From assembly GCA_030038695.1 (NCBI GenBank), contig JASHSN010000402.1, positions 1 through 13,464 on the forward strand: a stretch of DNA of 13,464 nucleotides. The letters are read 5' to 3'. Below the pieces are notes generated by a model. That model searched no databases. It had not been told where the DNA came from and was given only the letters and a program-made list of their open reading frames with translations. Source of the stretch: Nitrososphaeraceae archaeon (GTDB lineage: Archaea; Thermoproteota; Nitrososphaeria; Nitrososphaerales; Nitrososphaeraceae). Shown here one piece after another: positions 1 through 7,030 of the stretch. Both the position numbers and the translations under genes were made by a program. Numbering within the stretch: position 1 is the stretch's first letter; every line of letters starts with the position of its first letter.

Positions 1-1
1 A

Positions 2-1345
2 ACCTTGATCAGACAATCGAGTGTTTCGGCAAAAAAGCAAGGATTGAACGAATGTGCAAGATTAGTTTCTCGGATTATGGTCAAAGCAGGTATAAAGGCC
101 GAAGTATTAAATCTAGACCTTTATGATCGAAATGAGAAAAGGGAAGCCGCCCCAATAGTCTATGGCGAGGTTAGATCGAAGGCGAATCCGAATGCGAAGA
201 CCATCCTGTTTTATAACCATTATGATGTCCAGCCAGAAGAGCCTGTAGAATTGTGGGAAGCAGACCCATTCAGTGGCAAGGTGAAAGGTAATTATATCTA
301 CGGGCGAGGTTCAGCAGATGATAAAGGGGAACTAATAACCCGTATTAAGGCTGTAGAGTACTATTTGAAGAAAACAGGTGACATGCCCTGCAACGTAAAA
401 TTCATCGTAGAAGGCGAAGAGGAAATCGGGAGTGTGAATATAGAGAAATACCTTTCCAAATATAGGCATAAACTTGCAGCCGATGTAGTAATTTGGGAAG
501 ACGGGTATGTTGACGAAAAGAATAGACCAATTATCGGCCTGGGAACTAAGGGATTACTTTATGTGGAGCTAATCGCTAGGGGTCCCTCGAGAGATGTTCA
601 TTCCAGTTTGGCAGTCTTGATTGAAAATCCTTCCTGGCGATTGGTCCAAGCACTAAATTCCATAAGAAACGCGAAGGGAAAAATATTGATCAAGGATTGG
701 TACAAAGAGGTGAGAGAATTTACGTCAGAAGAACTGGAACTTGTTTCTAGAGAGCAGTTTAATGAACAGGAATTTAAAAGAGAATATGCAGTCCGTAAAT
801 TCGTAAACGATCTGCGAGGCATCCAATCAAGAAAGGCTTTGGTAGGTATGCCTACGTGTAATATTGCTGGACTCGCAGCAGGATACGCCGGTCAAGGTGC
901 AAAAACCGTCCTTCCTTCTACTGCTGTTGCTAAAATTGATTTCAGGTTAGTTCCAAACATGGATCCCAAAAGGCAGTTTGTGCGTTTAACCAATCATTTA
1001 AAAAAACACGGATTTGGTAAGGACATTGAGATTAAATTTATTAATGGCGAAGCTCCATCTAGAACGGCTGTCAACGAACCCTTTGTAAAACAGGTTATGG
1101 ATTCCGCAGCGGAAACTTTCGGAGTAGAACCCATAATTAGAGTCTCATCCTCTGGCACCGGACCTATGCACTCATTCGTTAAAGTGCTAGGAACTCCATG
1201 CGTCTCTATTGGAAGCACTTCCATTCACGCACGAGTTCATTCGCCTAATGAATTTGCAAGAATTGATCTACTAAACAAGGCAACCAAATGTATTGCCGCA
1301 ATTATAGAAAATTTTGGCAAGGTGAACACGTTAGCTTCACAATAA
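2..1345 (+). CDS. M20/M25/M40-family metallopeptidase, 5' end cut by the window edge
   Basis: This is a di-zinc hydrolase of the M20 family (ArgE/DapE/carnosinase-like dipeptidase); it most likely cleaves small peptides or an N-acyl amino acid in the cytoplasm. Seen from the first visible codons: NHYDVQP near residue 71 (Zn His plus HxD acid), GRGSADDKG near 100 (bridging Asp), EGEEEIG near 136 (catalytic Glu and Zn Glu), WEDG near 164 (Zn Asp), DVHSS near 198 followed by NPSW, typical of the lid/dimerisation domain, and a C-terminal SIHARVHSPNEF carrying the last His ligand. All metal ligands appear to be present. The frame is open to the left edge, and family members usually have about 20 residues before the RQxSVSA motif seen here, so the TTG at 5 is probably not the true start. 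The stop is TAA at 1343. The exact substrate cannot be read from sequence; argE or dapE would be over-calling. Confidence 0.9.
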   Translation, partial: TLIRQSSVSAKKQGLNECARLVSRIMVKAGIKAEVLNLDLYDRNEKREAAPIVYGEVRSKANPNAKTILFYNHYDVQPEEPVELWEADPFSGKVKGNYIYGRGSADDKGELITRIKAVEYYLKKTGDMPCNVKFIVEGEEEIGSVNIEKYLSKYRHKLAADVVIWEDGYVDEKNRPIIGLGTKGLLYVELIARGPSRDVHSSLAVLIENPSWRLVQALNSIRNAKGKILIKDWYKEVREFTSEELELVSREQFNEQEFKREYAVRKFVNDLRGIQSRKALVGMPTCNIAGLAAGYAGQGAKTVLPSTAVAKIDFRLVPNMDPKRQFVRLTNHLKKHGFGKDIEIKFINGEAPSRTAVNEPFVKQVMDSAAETFGVEPIIRVSSSGTGPMHSFVKVLGTPCVSIGSTSIHARVHSPNEFARIDLLNKATKCIAAIIENFGKVNTLASQ

Positions 1346-1378
1346 ACGAATGAGTAAATAAAAAGCTCCAAATTTTAG

Positions 1379-1417
1379 AGGTGAGCAGTGAAGAGAGTAG
1401 AAAGTTGCTGATCACCT
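1379..1417 (+). other. Imperfect hairpin downstream of the peptidase gene
   Basis: AGGTGAGCAG (1379-1388) pairs with CTGATCACCT (1408-1417), giving a 10-bp stem with one mismatch and a 19-nt purine-rich loop. It lies 34 bp after the peptidase stop and about 120 bp before glnA. No T-run follows, so it is not a convincing terminator. Role unknown. Confidence 0.3.
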
Positions 1418-1462
1418 TCAACCATGCAAGAAGAAACACATTGAATAGGGATGCGCAAGAGG

Positions 1463-1512
1463 GATAAGGGCATTGGTTACCCTATCACGATATGACTTGA
1501 AAGCTTATTTAT
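1463..1512 (+). promoter_or_regulatory. glnA promoter region: TATA-like box and upstream inverted repeat
   Basis: A TATA-like element, CTTATTTA (1504-1511), is centred about 28 nt before the TTG start at 1536. That spacing predicts transcription starting at or next to the start codon, hence a leaderless mRNA. Just upstream, GATAAGGG (1463-1470) and CCCTATC (1480-1486) form a 7-bp inverted repeat with one bulged A, in the position expected of a regulator site or of BRE-flanking structure. The operator role is inference. Confidence 0.4.
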
Positions 1513-1535
1513 GACTTTAATTGCTATCATAACCG

Positions 1536-3002
1536 TTGCCCTATAAAGTAATTGACGGTAAAATTCAACCTTTGTCATTTACAGCCGAAGAAATTATGCA
1601 AAAAATCAAGAATGATGGGATCAAGTTTATTGATTTGCAGTTTACAGGCCTTACCGGGAGATTCCATCATACTACTATGGCATCCAGCATGTTTCACAAA
1701 GAAGACTTCGAGGATGGTCTCCCGAAACTTGATGGTTCTTCAATCAGGGGTTTTACAGAGATACATGAATCTGATCTAATTCTCAGACCCGATCCATCGA
1801 CATATGCCACGATCCCTTGGATCGAAAAGGATTCGACAGCAAGATTAATTTGTGATATCCTAAGCGGAGGCTCTGAGAGAAATTCCTTTCCGCGCGACCC
1901 ACGTGGAATCGCAATCAAGGCGTGCAAATTCGTTAAAGAGAAAGGCTACGAGTCTTCATTTTGGGGGCCTGAAATTGAATTTTTTGTCTTTGATAAACTC
2001 GAGGTAAACACGATGACACCGTATCATTGCCAAAGCTACAAAATAACTTCGAGAGAGGCGCCATGGTCCACTGAGGGCGTAGGATATGTCCTGAGACTAA
2101 AAGAGGGCTATCTTCCAAGTGCACCCGGTGACACTCTGATGGATTATAGAAATGAATGTGTTCATGTGCTCAACAACGATTTTGGGATCATTTGCGATAC
2201 TCATCATCACGAAGTAGCAACTGCTGGCCAATGCGAAATTGATATTCGATATGATACGCTTGTTAATGCAGGTGATTCGGTTCAAAGCTACAAGTATATT
2301 GTTAAAAACCTAGCAAAAAAATACAATATGATCGCGACTATGATGCCCAAACCGATTGCACTTGATAACGGCTCAGGTATGCATGTCAATGTCAGTCTCT
2401 GGGACAAAGAGAATAATCTCTTTTTTGATGAGAGGGACGAATACGCGGAGATGTCAGAGACTGCTCGGTATTTCGGAGGAGGCATTATAGACCATGCATT
2501 TGCATTAGCTGCTATTGTAGCACCGACTACCAATTCATACAGAAGATTGGTGCCCGGTTACGAAGCGCCAGTATATATTGCATGGAGTAGGGGCAACAGA
2601 TCCGCAATAATCAGGATTCCAGCTCATTACAAAGGAAGAAGATTTGCCAACATGAAGAGAATCGAATTTCGCGCGCCGGATCCGTCATGCAATCCTTACT
2701 TTGCATTCTCTGCCATAGTCGCAGCCGGCCTGGACGGAATTTTGAAGAAAAAACCATTGGGTGATCATATCGATGAAGATATCTTCAAGATGACTCCACA
2801 AAAACGGAGAGAACTTGGGGTAAAGCAACTCCCTGCAAGTTTAAGAGAGGCATATGAGGAGCTAGACTGTGATAGAGCTTTCTTGAAACCCATCTTTGGC
2901 GACGACGCGATAGATAACATAATTGAACACGAAGTAAAAGAACACAATGAGGTAGCAGTAAGACCGCATCCTCACGAATTTTCCATGTACGCAGACGTGT
3001 AA
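1536..3002 (+). CDS. glnA: Glutamine synthetase type I, canonical copy
   Basis: It catalyses ATP-dependent formation of glutamine from glutamate and ammonium, the main ammonium-assimilation step, as a cytoplasmic dodecamer. At 488 aa it has normal GSI length. The N-terminal beta-grasp carries LDGSSIRGF (65-73), the Asp that completes the neighbour's active site. Metal ligands are E146 and E148 in GPEIEFF, E226 and E234 in HHEVATAGQCE, H283 in NGSGMH, and E377 in RIEFR. Substrate-binding NSYRRLVPGYEAP (333-345) and the C-terminal RPHPHEF block are intact. At the position of the adenylylated Tyr397 of enterobacterial GS this protein has Phe (DIFKM, F417), so it cannot be regulated that way. The start is TTG because a TAA stop lies in frame at 1530-1532 and MPYKVIDGK fits archaeal GS; the next in-frame ATG (1596) would remove 20 residues. 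The context supports a single-gene transcript. Confidence 0.97.
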   Translation: MPYKVIDGKIQPLSFTAEEIMQKIKNDGIKFIDLQFTGLTGRFHHTTMASSMFHKEDFEDGLPKLDGSSIRGFTEIHESDLILRPDPSTYATIPWIEKDSTARLICDILSGGSERNSFPRDPRGIAIKACKFVKEKGYESSFWGPEIEFFVFDKLEVNTMTPYHCQSYKITSREAPWSTEGVGYVLRLKEGYLPSAPGDTLMDYRNECVHVLNNDFGIICDTHHHEVATAGQCEIDIRYDTLVNAGDSVQSYKYIVKNLAKKYNMIATMMPKPIALDNGSGMHVNVSLWDKENNLFFDERDEYAEMSETARYFGGGIIDHAFALAAIVAPTTNSYRRLVPGYEAPVYIAWSRGNRSAIIRIPAHYKGRRFANMKRIEFRAPDPSCNPYFAFSAIVAAGLDGILKKKPLGDHIDEDIFKMTPQKRRELGVKQLPASLREAYEELDCDRAFLKPIFGDDAIDNIIEHEVKEHNEVAVRPHPHEFSMYADV

Positions 3003-3188
3003 TGGTTCAGCATACCTAAACAACTGATGAAAACAGTATGAAATAGAATGAAGGTGGCGTGACAACCGTAAACGGCTCTTCCAGTTCTTTAACCGCGCGC
3101 ACTTCTATCTGTTATCTATTTGTTGTATACCTGTTTATACTTGTGTTTGATAAAGTCGTTCTATTAGCTCGAAAATTTCGGGGGGAGA

Positions 3189-3704
3189 TTATCGAAGAGC
3201 AATTCGTTCCGCAGATTCTGTTTTGATAGCTATGTCCTTTTTTAGTGAAACTATCTGTTCCTCTTTTCTTGATTTCAATACTGGCATCAATTCAGTCTCT
3301 AGAATATGTGGCAGGGTTCGGATTTTATTTTCTACAATATCTCTCATTTGTTCCAAATTCTTAGCACGGACCTTTAACATCAAATCGAAGGTACCATACA
3401 TTTCATGGACTTCTAATACCTCATCCACTAGGGAAAGGTCAGCAATTACGCTCTCTACGGAACCAGGTTCGGTTTTGATGCCCATAAATGCCAAATGATC
3501 ATATCCGAGCCGTCCGTTATCAACAGACAGCGTGAATTTATTGATTATCCCTGCATCAACCATTCGGCGAACCCGTATGTGTACCGTTGCGTCAGATATG
3601 CCTATTTGCCTTGCGATTTCTACGAATGGTGTTGACGAATCCTCACCTAACTTATCCAAAATCTTCAGATTTACGTCATCCAGTAAATCGTAATCGAACC
3701 GCAC
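3189..3704 (-). CDS. Lrp/AsnC-family transcriptional regulator
   Basis: This is a DNA-binding regulator of the feast/famine type, 171 aa, the usual length being 140-170. Residues 5-60 form the N-terminal winged helix-turn-helix (LDDVNLKILDKLGEDS, then EIARQIGISDATVHIRVRRM as recognition region). Residues about 65-145 form the RAM ligand-binding/oligomerisation domain, with the VHEMYGTFDLMLKVRAKN segment that usually lines the effector pocket. The last 20 residues are a charged tail. The start is GTG at 3704, about 30 nt from a TATA box. It lies convergent to glnA, 186 bp away. Lrp-type proteins in archaea often control amino-acid and nitrogen genes; regulation of glnA by this protein is only an inference from proximity. 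The ligand is unknown. Confidence 0.93.
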   Translation of the reverse strand: MRFDYDLLDDVNLKILDKLGEDSSTPFVEIARQIGISDATVHIRVRRMVDAGIINKFTLSVDNGRLGYDHLAFMGIKTEPGSVESVIADLSLVDEVLEVHEMYGTFDLMLKVRAKNLEQMRDIVENKIRTLPHILETELMPVLKSRKEEQIVSLKKDIAIKTESAERIALR

Positions 3705-3730
3705 TAAATCTAAGTTACGGCGTCACCTGT

Positions 3731-3740
3731 TATATACTTT
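3731..3740 (-). promoter_or_regulatory. TATA box of the Lrp/AsnC gene
   Basis: On the minus strand the sequence reads AAAGTATATA, centred about 31 nt before the GTG start at 3704. It is a strong archaeal TATA element predicting a leader of a few nucleotides at most. Confidence 0.6.
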
Positions 3741-3914
3741 TATTAGTTATTACTATGTAGTAAGGAACGGCAGCGAAAACCACTAAATGACCAGATTTAA
3801 CAGCTTTCAATAAGTAAGTTCACGTTCAGGATACTGTGCTATTTAACAATAAGAAAATTTCTGGGATAGGACTAAAACGTTGAAAAACAAATGCAAGGAA
3901 CTATATCAAGCCAA

Positions 3915-3928
3915 GGAATATAAATTCC
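3915..3928 (-). terminator. Possible tRNA-Gly terminator hairpin
   Basis: A GGAAT/ATTCC 5-bp stem with a 4-nt loop sits 7 nt past the encoded CCA end of the tRNA. A T-rich stretch (TTGTTTTTCA, minus strand, about 3881-3890) follows about 25 nt later. Archaeal termination depends mainly on T-rich tracts, so this is a weak call. Confidence 0.3.
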
Positions 3929-3957
3929 TATATATGGTGCGGTCACCGGGATTTGAA

Positions 3958-3979
3958 TTCCCGCTCCATCCTTAAGAGT
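3958..3979 (-). other. tRNA-Gly intron 2 (non-canonical, T arm 53/54)
   Basis: This is a 22-nt intron between G53 and T54. The predicted fold has a central 4-bp helix CCCG (exon 48-51) with CGGG (intron end), 3-nt bulges GG^A and AA^T, and a short CTC/GAG intron stem. The outer helix is weak, so this is the relaxed form of the motif. The cut points are unambiguous because only this excision gives CCGGG-TTCAAAT-CCCGG. Non-canonical tRNA introns are known in several archaeal lineages; splicing here is inferred. Confidence 0.82.
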
Positions 3980-3994
3980 CCCGGGTTACGGGCT

Positions 3995-4022
3995 AACCTC
4001 GTATTCATGTACATGAAATACC
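3995..4022 (-). other. tRNA-Gly intron 1 (position 37/38, canonical)
   Basis: This is a 28-nt intron after A37. It forms a complete bulge-helix-bulge: central 4-bp helix CTTC (exon) with GAGG (intron), 3-nt bulges CA^G and TT^A carrying the predicted cuts, the anticodon stem on one side and an intron hairpin (GTAT...ATAC extended by TCATG/CATGA) on the other. It is expected to be cut by the archaeal tRNA splicing endonuclease. Confidence 0.88.
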
Positions 4023-4125
4023 TGGAAGGCCAGTGTCCTAACCAAACTAGACGATGACCGCACGCATGCAAATAGCAGGACATGTAGTAGATATTAAATC
4101 TTAACGATTTAATTGAGTCATCATA

Positions 4126-4692
4126 CTACTTTTCGTGGAATACATAGCTGAGAAGCAAATCGATTCCTTTATCTTTTCCTTTCCTTTTGTAATATTCTAA
4201 TTTTCTTTTGGGAGCTTCCTGTGCCCTATCTTGATCGACTTCATAAACAGGTCTGTGATCTAATGCTCCCTCGAATTGAACTTTATAGCCCTTAAACTTA
4301 GATAGTACTATAGAATCGAAAATATCTTTCTGCCAAACAGAACCTACGAAATAAATATGTGGAGGATTAGTCTGCCCTTTGACCATGTCTAGAATTCGGC
4401 TCAAAGTCTGGGAGATATTCTTTGGTCTGGATTCTGTCAAAATCACTTTCTCCTTAACTCCTCCTTTCAGTAATGTTTCTTTAACTATTGCCCCAGATAC
4501 AGTGTTGGCGACGATTACTAATGTGGTTTTATGACTGTCTGGCTTCGAACTTGTGATGATTCTGTGGGTACCCAAACAAACGTTTACCCGTTCCTGAATG
4601 TGATCTGGTATGCTTCGTACATCAGCGGATCCTCCTCCATAAATAGCATATAATATGATTAGATTGCCCTGTGTATATCGCAGTTCGGACAT
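4126..4692 (-). CDS. Conserved hypothetical protein, weakly DUF218 (YdcF/ElyC)-like
   Basis: A 188-aa soluble protein that I do not recognise with certainty. The order hydrophobic N-terminal strand (NLIILYAIYGGG), a second strand (TTLVIVANTVSG), then KETLLKGGVKEKVILTESRPKNISQTLSRIL resembles the DUF218 fold, where a helix, a GVxxxxIxxE strand and an NTxxNA helix follow each other. The acidic residues typical of DUF218 active sites are not all present, so an enzymatic role is not claimed. The C-terminal third is Lys/Arg-rich (PKRKLEYYKRKGKDKG) and might contact nucleic acid or membranes; there is no transmembrane segment or signal peptide. The ATG start at 4692 lies about 30 nt from a TATA-like sequence (around 4722, minus strand), consistent with its own short-leader promoter. 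It is downstream of the 107-aa gene by 158 bp and ends 64 bp before the tRNA. Confidence 0.72.
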   Translation of the reverse strand: MSELRYTQGNLIILYAIYGGGSADVRSIPDHIQERVNVCLGTHRIITSSKPDSHKTTLVIVANTVSGAIVKETLLKGGVKEKVILTESRPKNISQTLSRILDMVKGQTNPPHIYFVGSVWQKDIFDSIVLSKFKGYKVQFEGALDHRPVYEVDQDRAQEAPKRKLEYYKRKGKDKGIDLLLSYVFHEK

Positions 4693-4850
4693 AATGTCTA
4701 ATGCAAGTAATGAGACATCTATATTTACCTGTTCTCCAGCTATCTAAATTTAAGGCCCAAACTGCGTTGAGATTATACGAGGATTTTGATTTGATATTAA
4801 GTCGCTTGAGGTAGTACAGGAGCAATTGAAAAAATGAAATCCCTTTGGTC

Positions 4851-5174
4851 TTACCAAGAAGAAACCTTTCTTGGAGTGGAAACCTGTCTTTCCAACTCGT
4901 CTAGACGTTGTACTGTCTCTGGATTCCCACGCAATTCGGAGAAAGACTTATCGAATCTAATTCGCTGCATTACTGCCAAAACCTCCTCGGTGGTTACCCC
5001 ATGCTTTATGTCATATTCGATCTGTCTAGCGCAGCTTGAAATGGTGCTATACTTTTTGAAGTTACGTTTTTCAAAAGATGATGCATCTGGAGATATACCC
5101 TTGATATAACGGATGATAACTTTTTCAACATGTTCTAAATGCCAATCTTTCATGGCAAAATTGTTGGGTTTCAT
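4851..5174 (-). CDS. Small conserved hypothetical protein
   Basis: A 107-aa, mostly helical, charged protein of unknown function. No signal peptide, membrane segment or metal-binding cluster is seen; only one Cys is present. Residues 9-60 (from KDWHLEHVEK to ARQIEYDIKHG) look like two or three amphipathic helices. The following TTEEVLAVMQRIRFDKSFSELRGNPETVQRLDELERQV is typical of a compact helical or helix-turn-helix-like fold, but no recognition helix can be assigned. The start is ATG at 5174; a second ATG seven codons later is an alternative. A TATA box (minus strand ATTTAAATATCC, 5211-5222) lies about 40 nt upstream, implying a short leader containing AAGGGG. Confidence 0.7.
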   Translation of the reverse strand: MKPNNFAMKDWHLEHVEKVIIRYIKGISPDASSFEKRNFKKYSTISSCARQIEYDIKHGVTTEEVLAVMQRIRFDKSFSELRGNPETVQRLDELERQVSTPRKVSSW

Positions 5175-5594
5175 CAGGCGCGTCGCTCAACCCCTTCTTA
5201 TCAAAAAAGGATATTTAAATGGATGTATAGTAGATATTTTGTGTAAACAATAAGGATCTGCTAGTTTTAGAATAATTTCAGTATGTATAGAATGAGTGGG
5301 GTTAGAAGCTAATAATGATAGTATTATAGGTGAACAATACTTAAACTCGGCTTACTTAGGTAGCTGTTTTAGGATAGGATCTGGATTAGGATAGTAATTC
5401 CTGGAATAAAGTTACGGACGAATTTTCACGGAAATCTTAGGAACTATGGTCTTTAGTATTGTTACTAAATGCATTTTATGTAGCGATGTGTTTGTAGTGG
5501 GATGAACTCACAGAACGCAGCATTGGAGACGGTCTGCGTAATGTATAATGGTCATATTCTAGTACAAATCACATGTCATAAATAAAGGTAGGAA
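5175..5594. other. Divergent intergenic region, 420 bp
   Basis: It separates the minus-strand 107-aa gene from the plus-strand secreted-protein gene. It holds the TATA box of the former (5211-5222) and a TATA-like TGTATAATG (about 5540-5548) for the latter. A short direct repeat, TTAGGATAG, occurs at 5369-5377 and 5386-5394. No convincing coding frame or structured RNA is seen. Confidence 0.5.
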
Positions 5595-6857
5595 ATGATT
5601 ACCAGTACACATAAACAGAGCGTAGAAATTTCAATCAGTTTGAGTTTTTGTACATTATTGGTTGTATTAGTCGGTACTGGCTCGACGGCAGCAATTCTGG
5701 CATACTCTTCGCCAGAATATGGCTTGTCTGGCGGTAGTAATACTAATAGTAATAGTAATAGTAATAGTAATAGTAATAGTAATAGTAATAGTAATAGCAC
5801 AGGTAATAATGCTGCCGGCGGCAGTAGTAGTAATGCCGAGAGAGGATTAGAAGATAGCGGCTACAAGGATTCCTCATCCAACAGTCAATCAGCAGAATCA
5901 ACAGCCCAGAATGATGCTACTTCAGATTCATCTGGCTCATCTGGCAGTAGTAGTAATAGTGCTGGCGGCGGCAGCAGTAGTAATGCCGAGAGAGGATTAG
6001 AAGATAGCGGCTACAAGGATTCCTCATCCAACAGTCAATCAGCAGAATCAACAGCCCAGAATGATGCTACTTCAGGTGGCTCGTCCAGCAGTAGTAGTGG
6101 TAGTAGTACTAATAATAGTACCGGCACAGCTTACGAAAAATCAGGAACCCAAGACACCAGTACCAGTAGTGACAGTAGTGTCGGAAGTAGTAGAGGAGGT
6201 ACTGAAAGCAATGACACAAATTCAGGAAAATCCGTCATTCAGCGAAGCATGGAATGTGATACTTCAACACATCAATCTTGTTCAAGTTTAAACACTGGAA
6301 TTGGAAAGATTCCTGGAAATATTTGTACCCATCGACATGGCGAAACGTTTTGTACGTCATATGGTACGGATGGAAGCTCCGCAAATGATAAAAATATACA
6401 AAACAATGAATCCTCATCCAATACTAACCCCTCTTCATCCCTCGGACAGACGAAGCTAGCTGGATTAGGAACAATACGCGAGATTGCGCCTGGTGCACCA
6501 TCTGGTCCACATACGTTGGAGTACATACAAGCATTCAACACTGCAGCAGGTAATCCATACAAGCCTGGAACGAAACAATATCAGAATTATGAGGCTGGAC
6601 TTAGGGCTGCAAAAAAAGTTGGCAGAGATTGCGACAAAATGGATACCTGTGGTGGGCCGGATCTCCTGGGCAATTATGTCAACGGAGCATTGCATCTTAG
6701 TGACAAACAGTATTGCGGTAACGGATTTGGGGTATATAGTAGCAAGTTGTGTAAGTTTCGCGAAGGTTGTATAGCAACCATAATGGGAACTCTAGAATGC
6801 CCATCGTCTGAGTCACCATTAGCAGGGAAGCTTGCTCTTTCATATCAAGGAAAGTAA
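5595..6857 (+). CDS. Secreted/surface Ser- and Asn-rich protein with a Cys-rich C-terminal domain
   Basis: A 420-aa protein probably exported and possibly part of the cell envelope; function unknown. Residues 12-36 form a hydrophobic export signal, possibly cleaved after the ILAYS region. Residues 48-70 are a Ser-Asn dipeptide tract. Residues about 73-160 hold two copies of a 50-aa repeat (core AERGLEDSGYKDSSSNSQ). Residues 160-205 are a Ser/Thr/Gly linker, likely to be glycosylated if the host modifies Ser or Asn. The C-terminal 215 residues are folded-looking, with ten Cys outside the signal region (MECDTS, HQSC, NICTH, TFCTS, DCDKMDTC, QYCGNG, LCKFREGC, LECP), an even number that suggests disulfides. 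Start ATG 5595 follows an AGGTAGGAA element that may act as a ribosome site, with a leader of about 25 nt. No sortase or GPI-like anchor or second membrane helix is seen. Convergent with the downstream gene. Confidence 0.85.
   Translation: MITSTHKQSVEISISLSFCTLLVVLVGTGSTAAILAYSSPEYGLSGGSNTNSNSNSNSNSNSNSNSNSTGNNAAGGSSSNAERGLEDSGYKDSSSNSQSAESTAQNDATSDSSGSSGSSSNSAGGGSSSNAERGLEDSGYKDSSSNSQSAESTAQNDATSGGSSSSSSGSSTNNSTGTAYEKSGTQDTSTSSDSSVGSSRGGTESNDTNSGKSVIQRSMECDTSTHQSCSSLNTGIGKIPGNICTHRHGETFCTSYGTDGSSANDKNIQNNESSSNTNPSSSLGQTKLAGLGTIREIAPGAPSGPHTLEYIQAFNTAAGNPYKPGTKQYQNYEAGLRAAKKVGRDCDKMDTCGGPDLLGNYVNGALHLSDKQYCGNGFGVYSSKLCKFREGCIATIMGTLECPSSESPLAGKLALSYQGK
5748..5795 (+). repeat. Hexanucleotide microsatellite (AGTAAT)x8
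   Basis: Eight perfect AGTAAT units, in frame, encode Ser-Asn repeats; the flanking codons (AGTAATACTAAT before, AGC after) look like decayed units. The unit is a multiple of three, so slippage would change protein length without a frameshift. Confidence 0.95.
5811..6075 (+). repeat. 150-bp internal direct duplication in the surface-protein gene
   Basis: 5811-5925 and 5961-6075 match over 115 bp with only two differences (5815/5965 and 5825/5975), including 100 bp of perfect identity (5826-5925 versus 5976-6075). The period is 150 bp, 50 codons. The identity includes third codon positions, so the duplication is recent or kept uniform by gene conversion. Confidence 0.97.
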
Positions 6858-7030
6858 TTTGCCGCCCTCAAAAATTGGTTTTGATTTCGTGCCTGAACGC
6901 CACTTGCATCCTATGTCCACATTTATTATATGTCACTTATGGATAGTATAGCATAGATTGACAGAATTCAAGGGACCTAGAGTAGCTTGTGCTTCAGCGT
7001 GCATGACTACAGGAATGTCTAAGATTCTGT

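Larger units (their letters stand above)
3938..4061 (-). tRNA. tRNA-Gly(UCC) containing two introns
   Basis: Read on the minus strand. The acceptor 5' strand GCGGTCA (4061-4055) pairs perfectly with TGACCGC (3945-3939), the discriminator is A (3938), and CCA is encoded next to it (3937-3935). The D arm is GTCTAGTTTGGTTAGGAC. The anticodon stem starts CTGGC and the loop reads CTTCCA, giving anticodon UCC, which reads GGA/GGG glycine codons. Removing 3995-4022 and 3958-3979 leaves a 74-nt tRNA with variable loop TAAC and T arm CCGGG-TTCAAAT-CCCGG, fully paired. Without removing the second segment the T stem cannot form, which is why I infer a second intron. The mature anticodon stem has one U28-C42 mismatch. 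The first G1-C72, C2-G71 and G3-C70 pairs fit archaeal tRNA-Gly identity. A TATA-like sequence lies about 30 nt upstream (around 4095). Confidence 0.93.

Noticed and set aside
598..822. Antisense open frames within the peptidase, GS and other genes
   Set aside because: They lie opposite well-supported conserved genes and encode no recognisable protein.
1379..1417. Hairpin as a C/D-box-like RNA or intrinsic terminator
   Set aside because: No proper C and D box pair and no following T-tract.
4622..4825. Minus-strand frame overlapping the start of the 188-aa gene
   Set aside because: It overlaps the supported gene in another frame and has an irregular composition rich in Cys, Tyr and Arg.
5576..5800. 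Minus-strand frame encoding a poly-Leu stretch
   Set aside because: It is the complement of the Ser-Asn microsatellite; the Leu run comes from the repeat and there is no promoter or domain.
5747..6110. Clustered short repeats resembling a repeat array
   Set aside because: They are in-frame coding repeats with no unique spacers, so not CRISPR.
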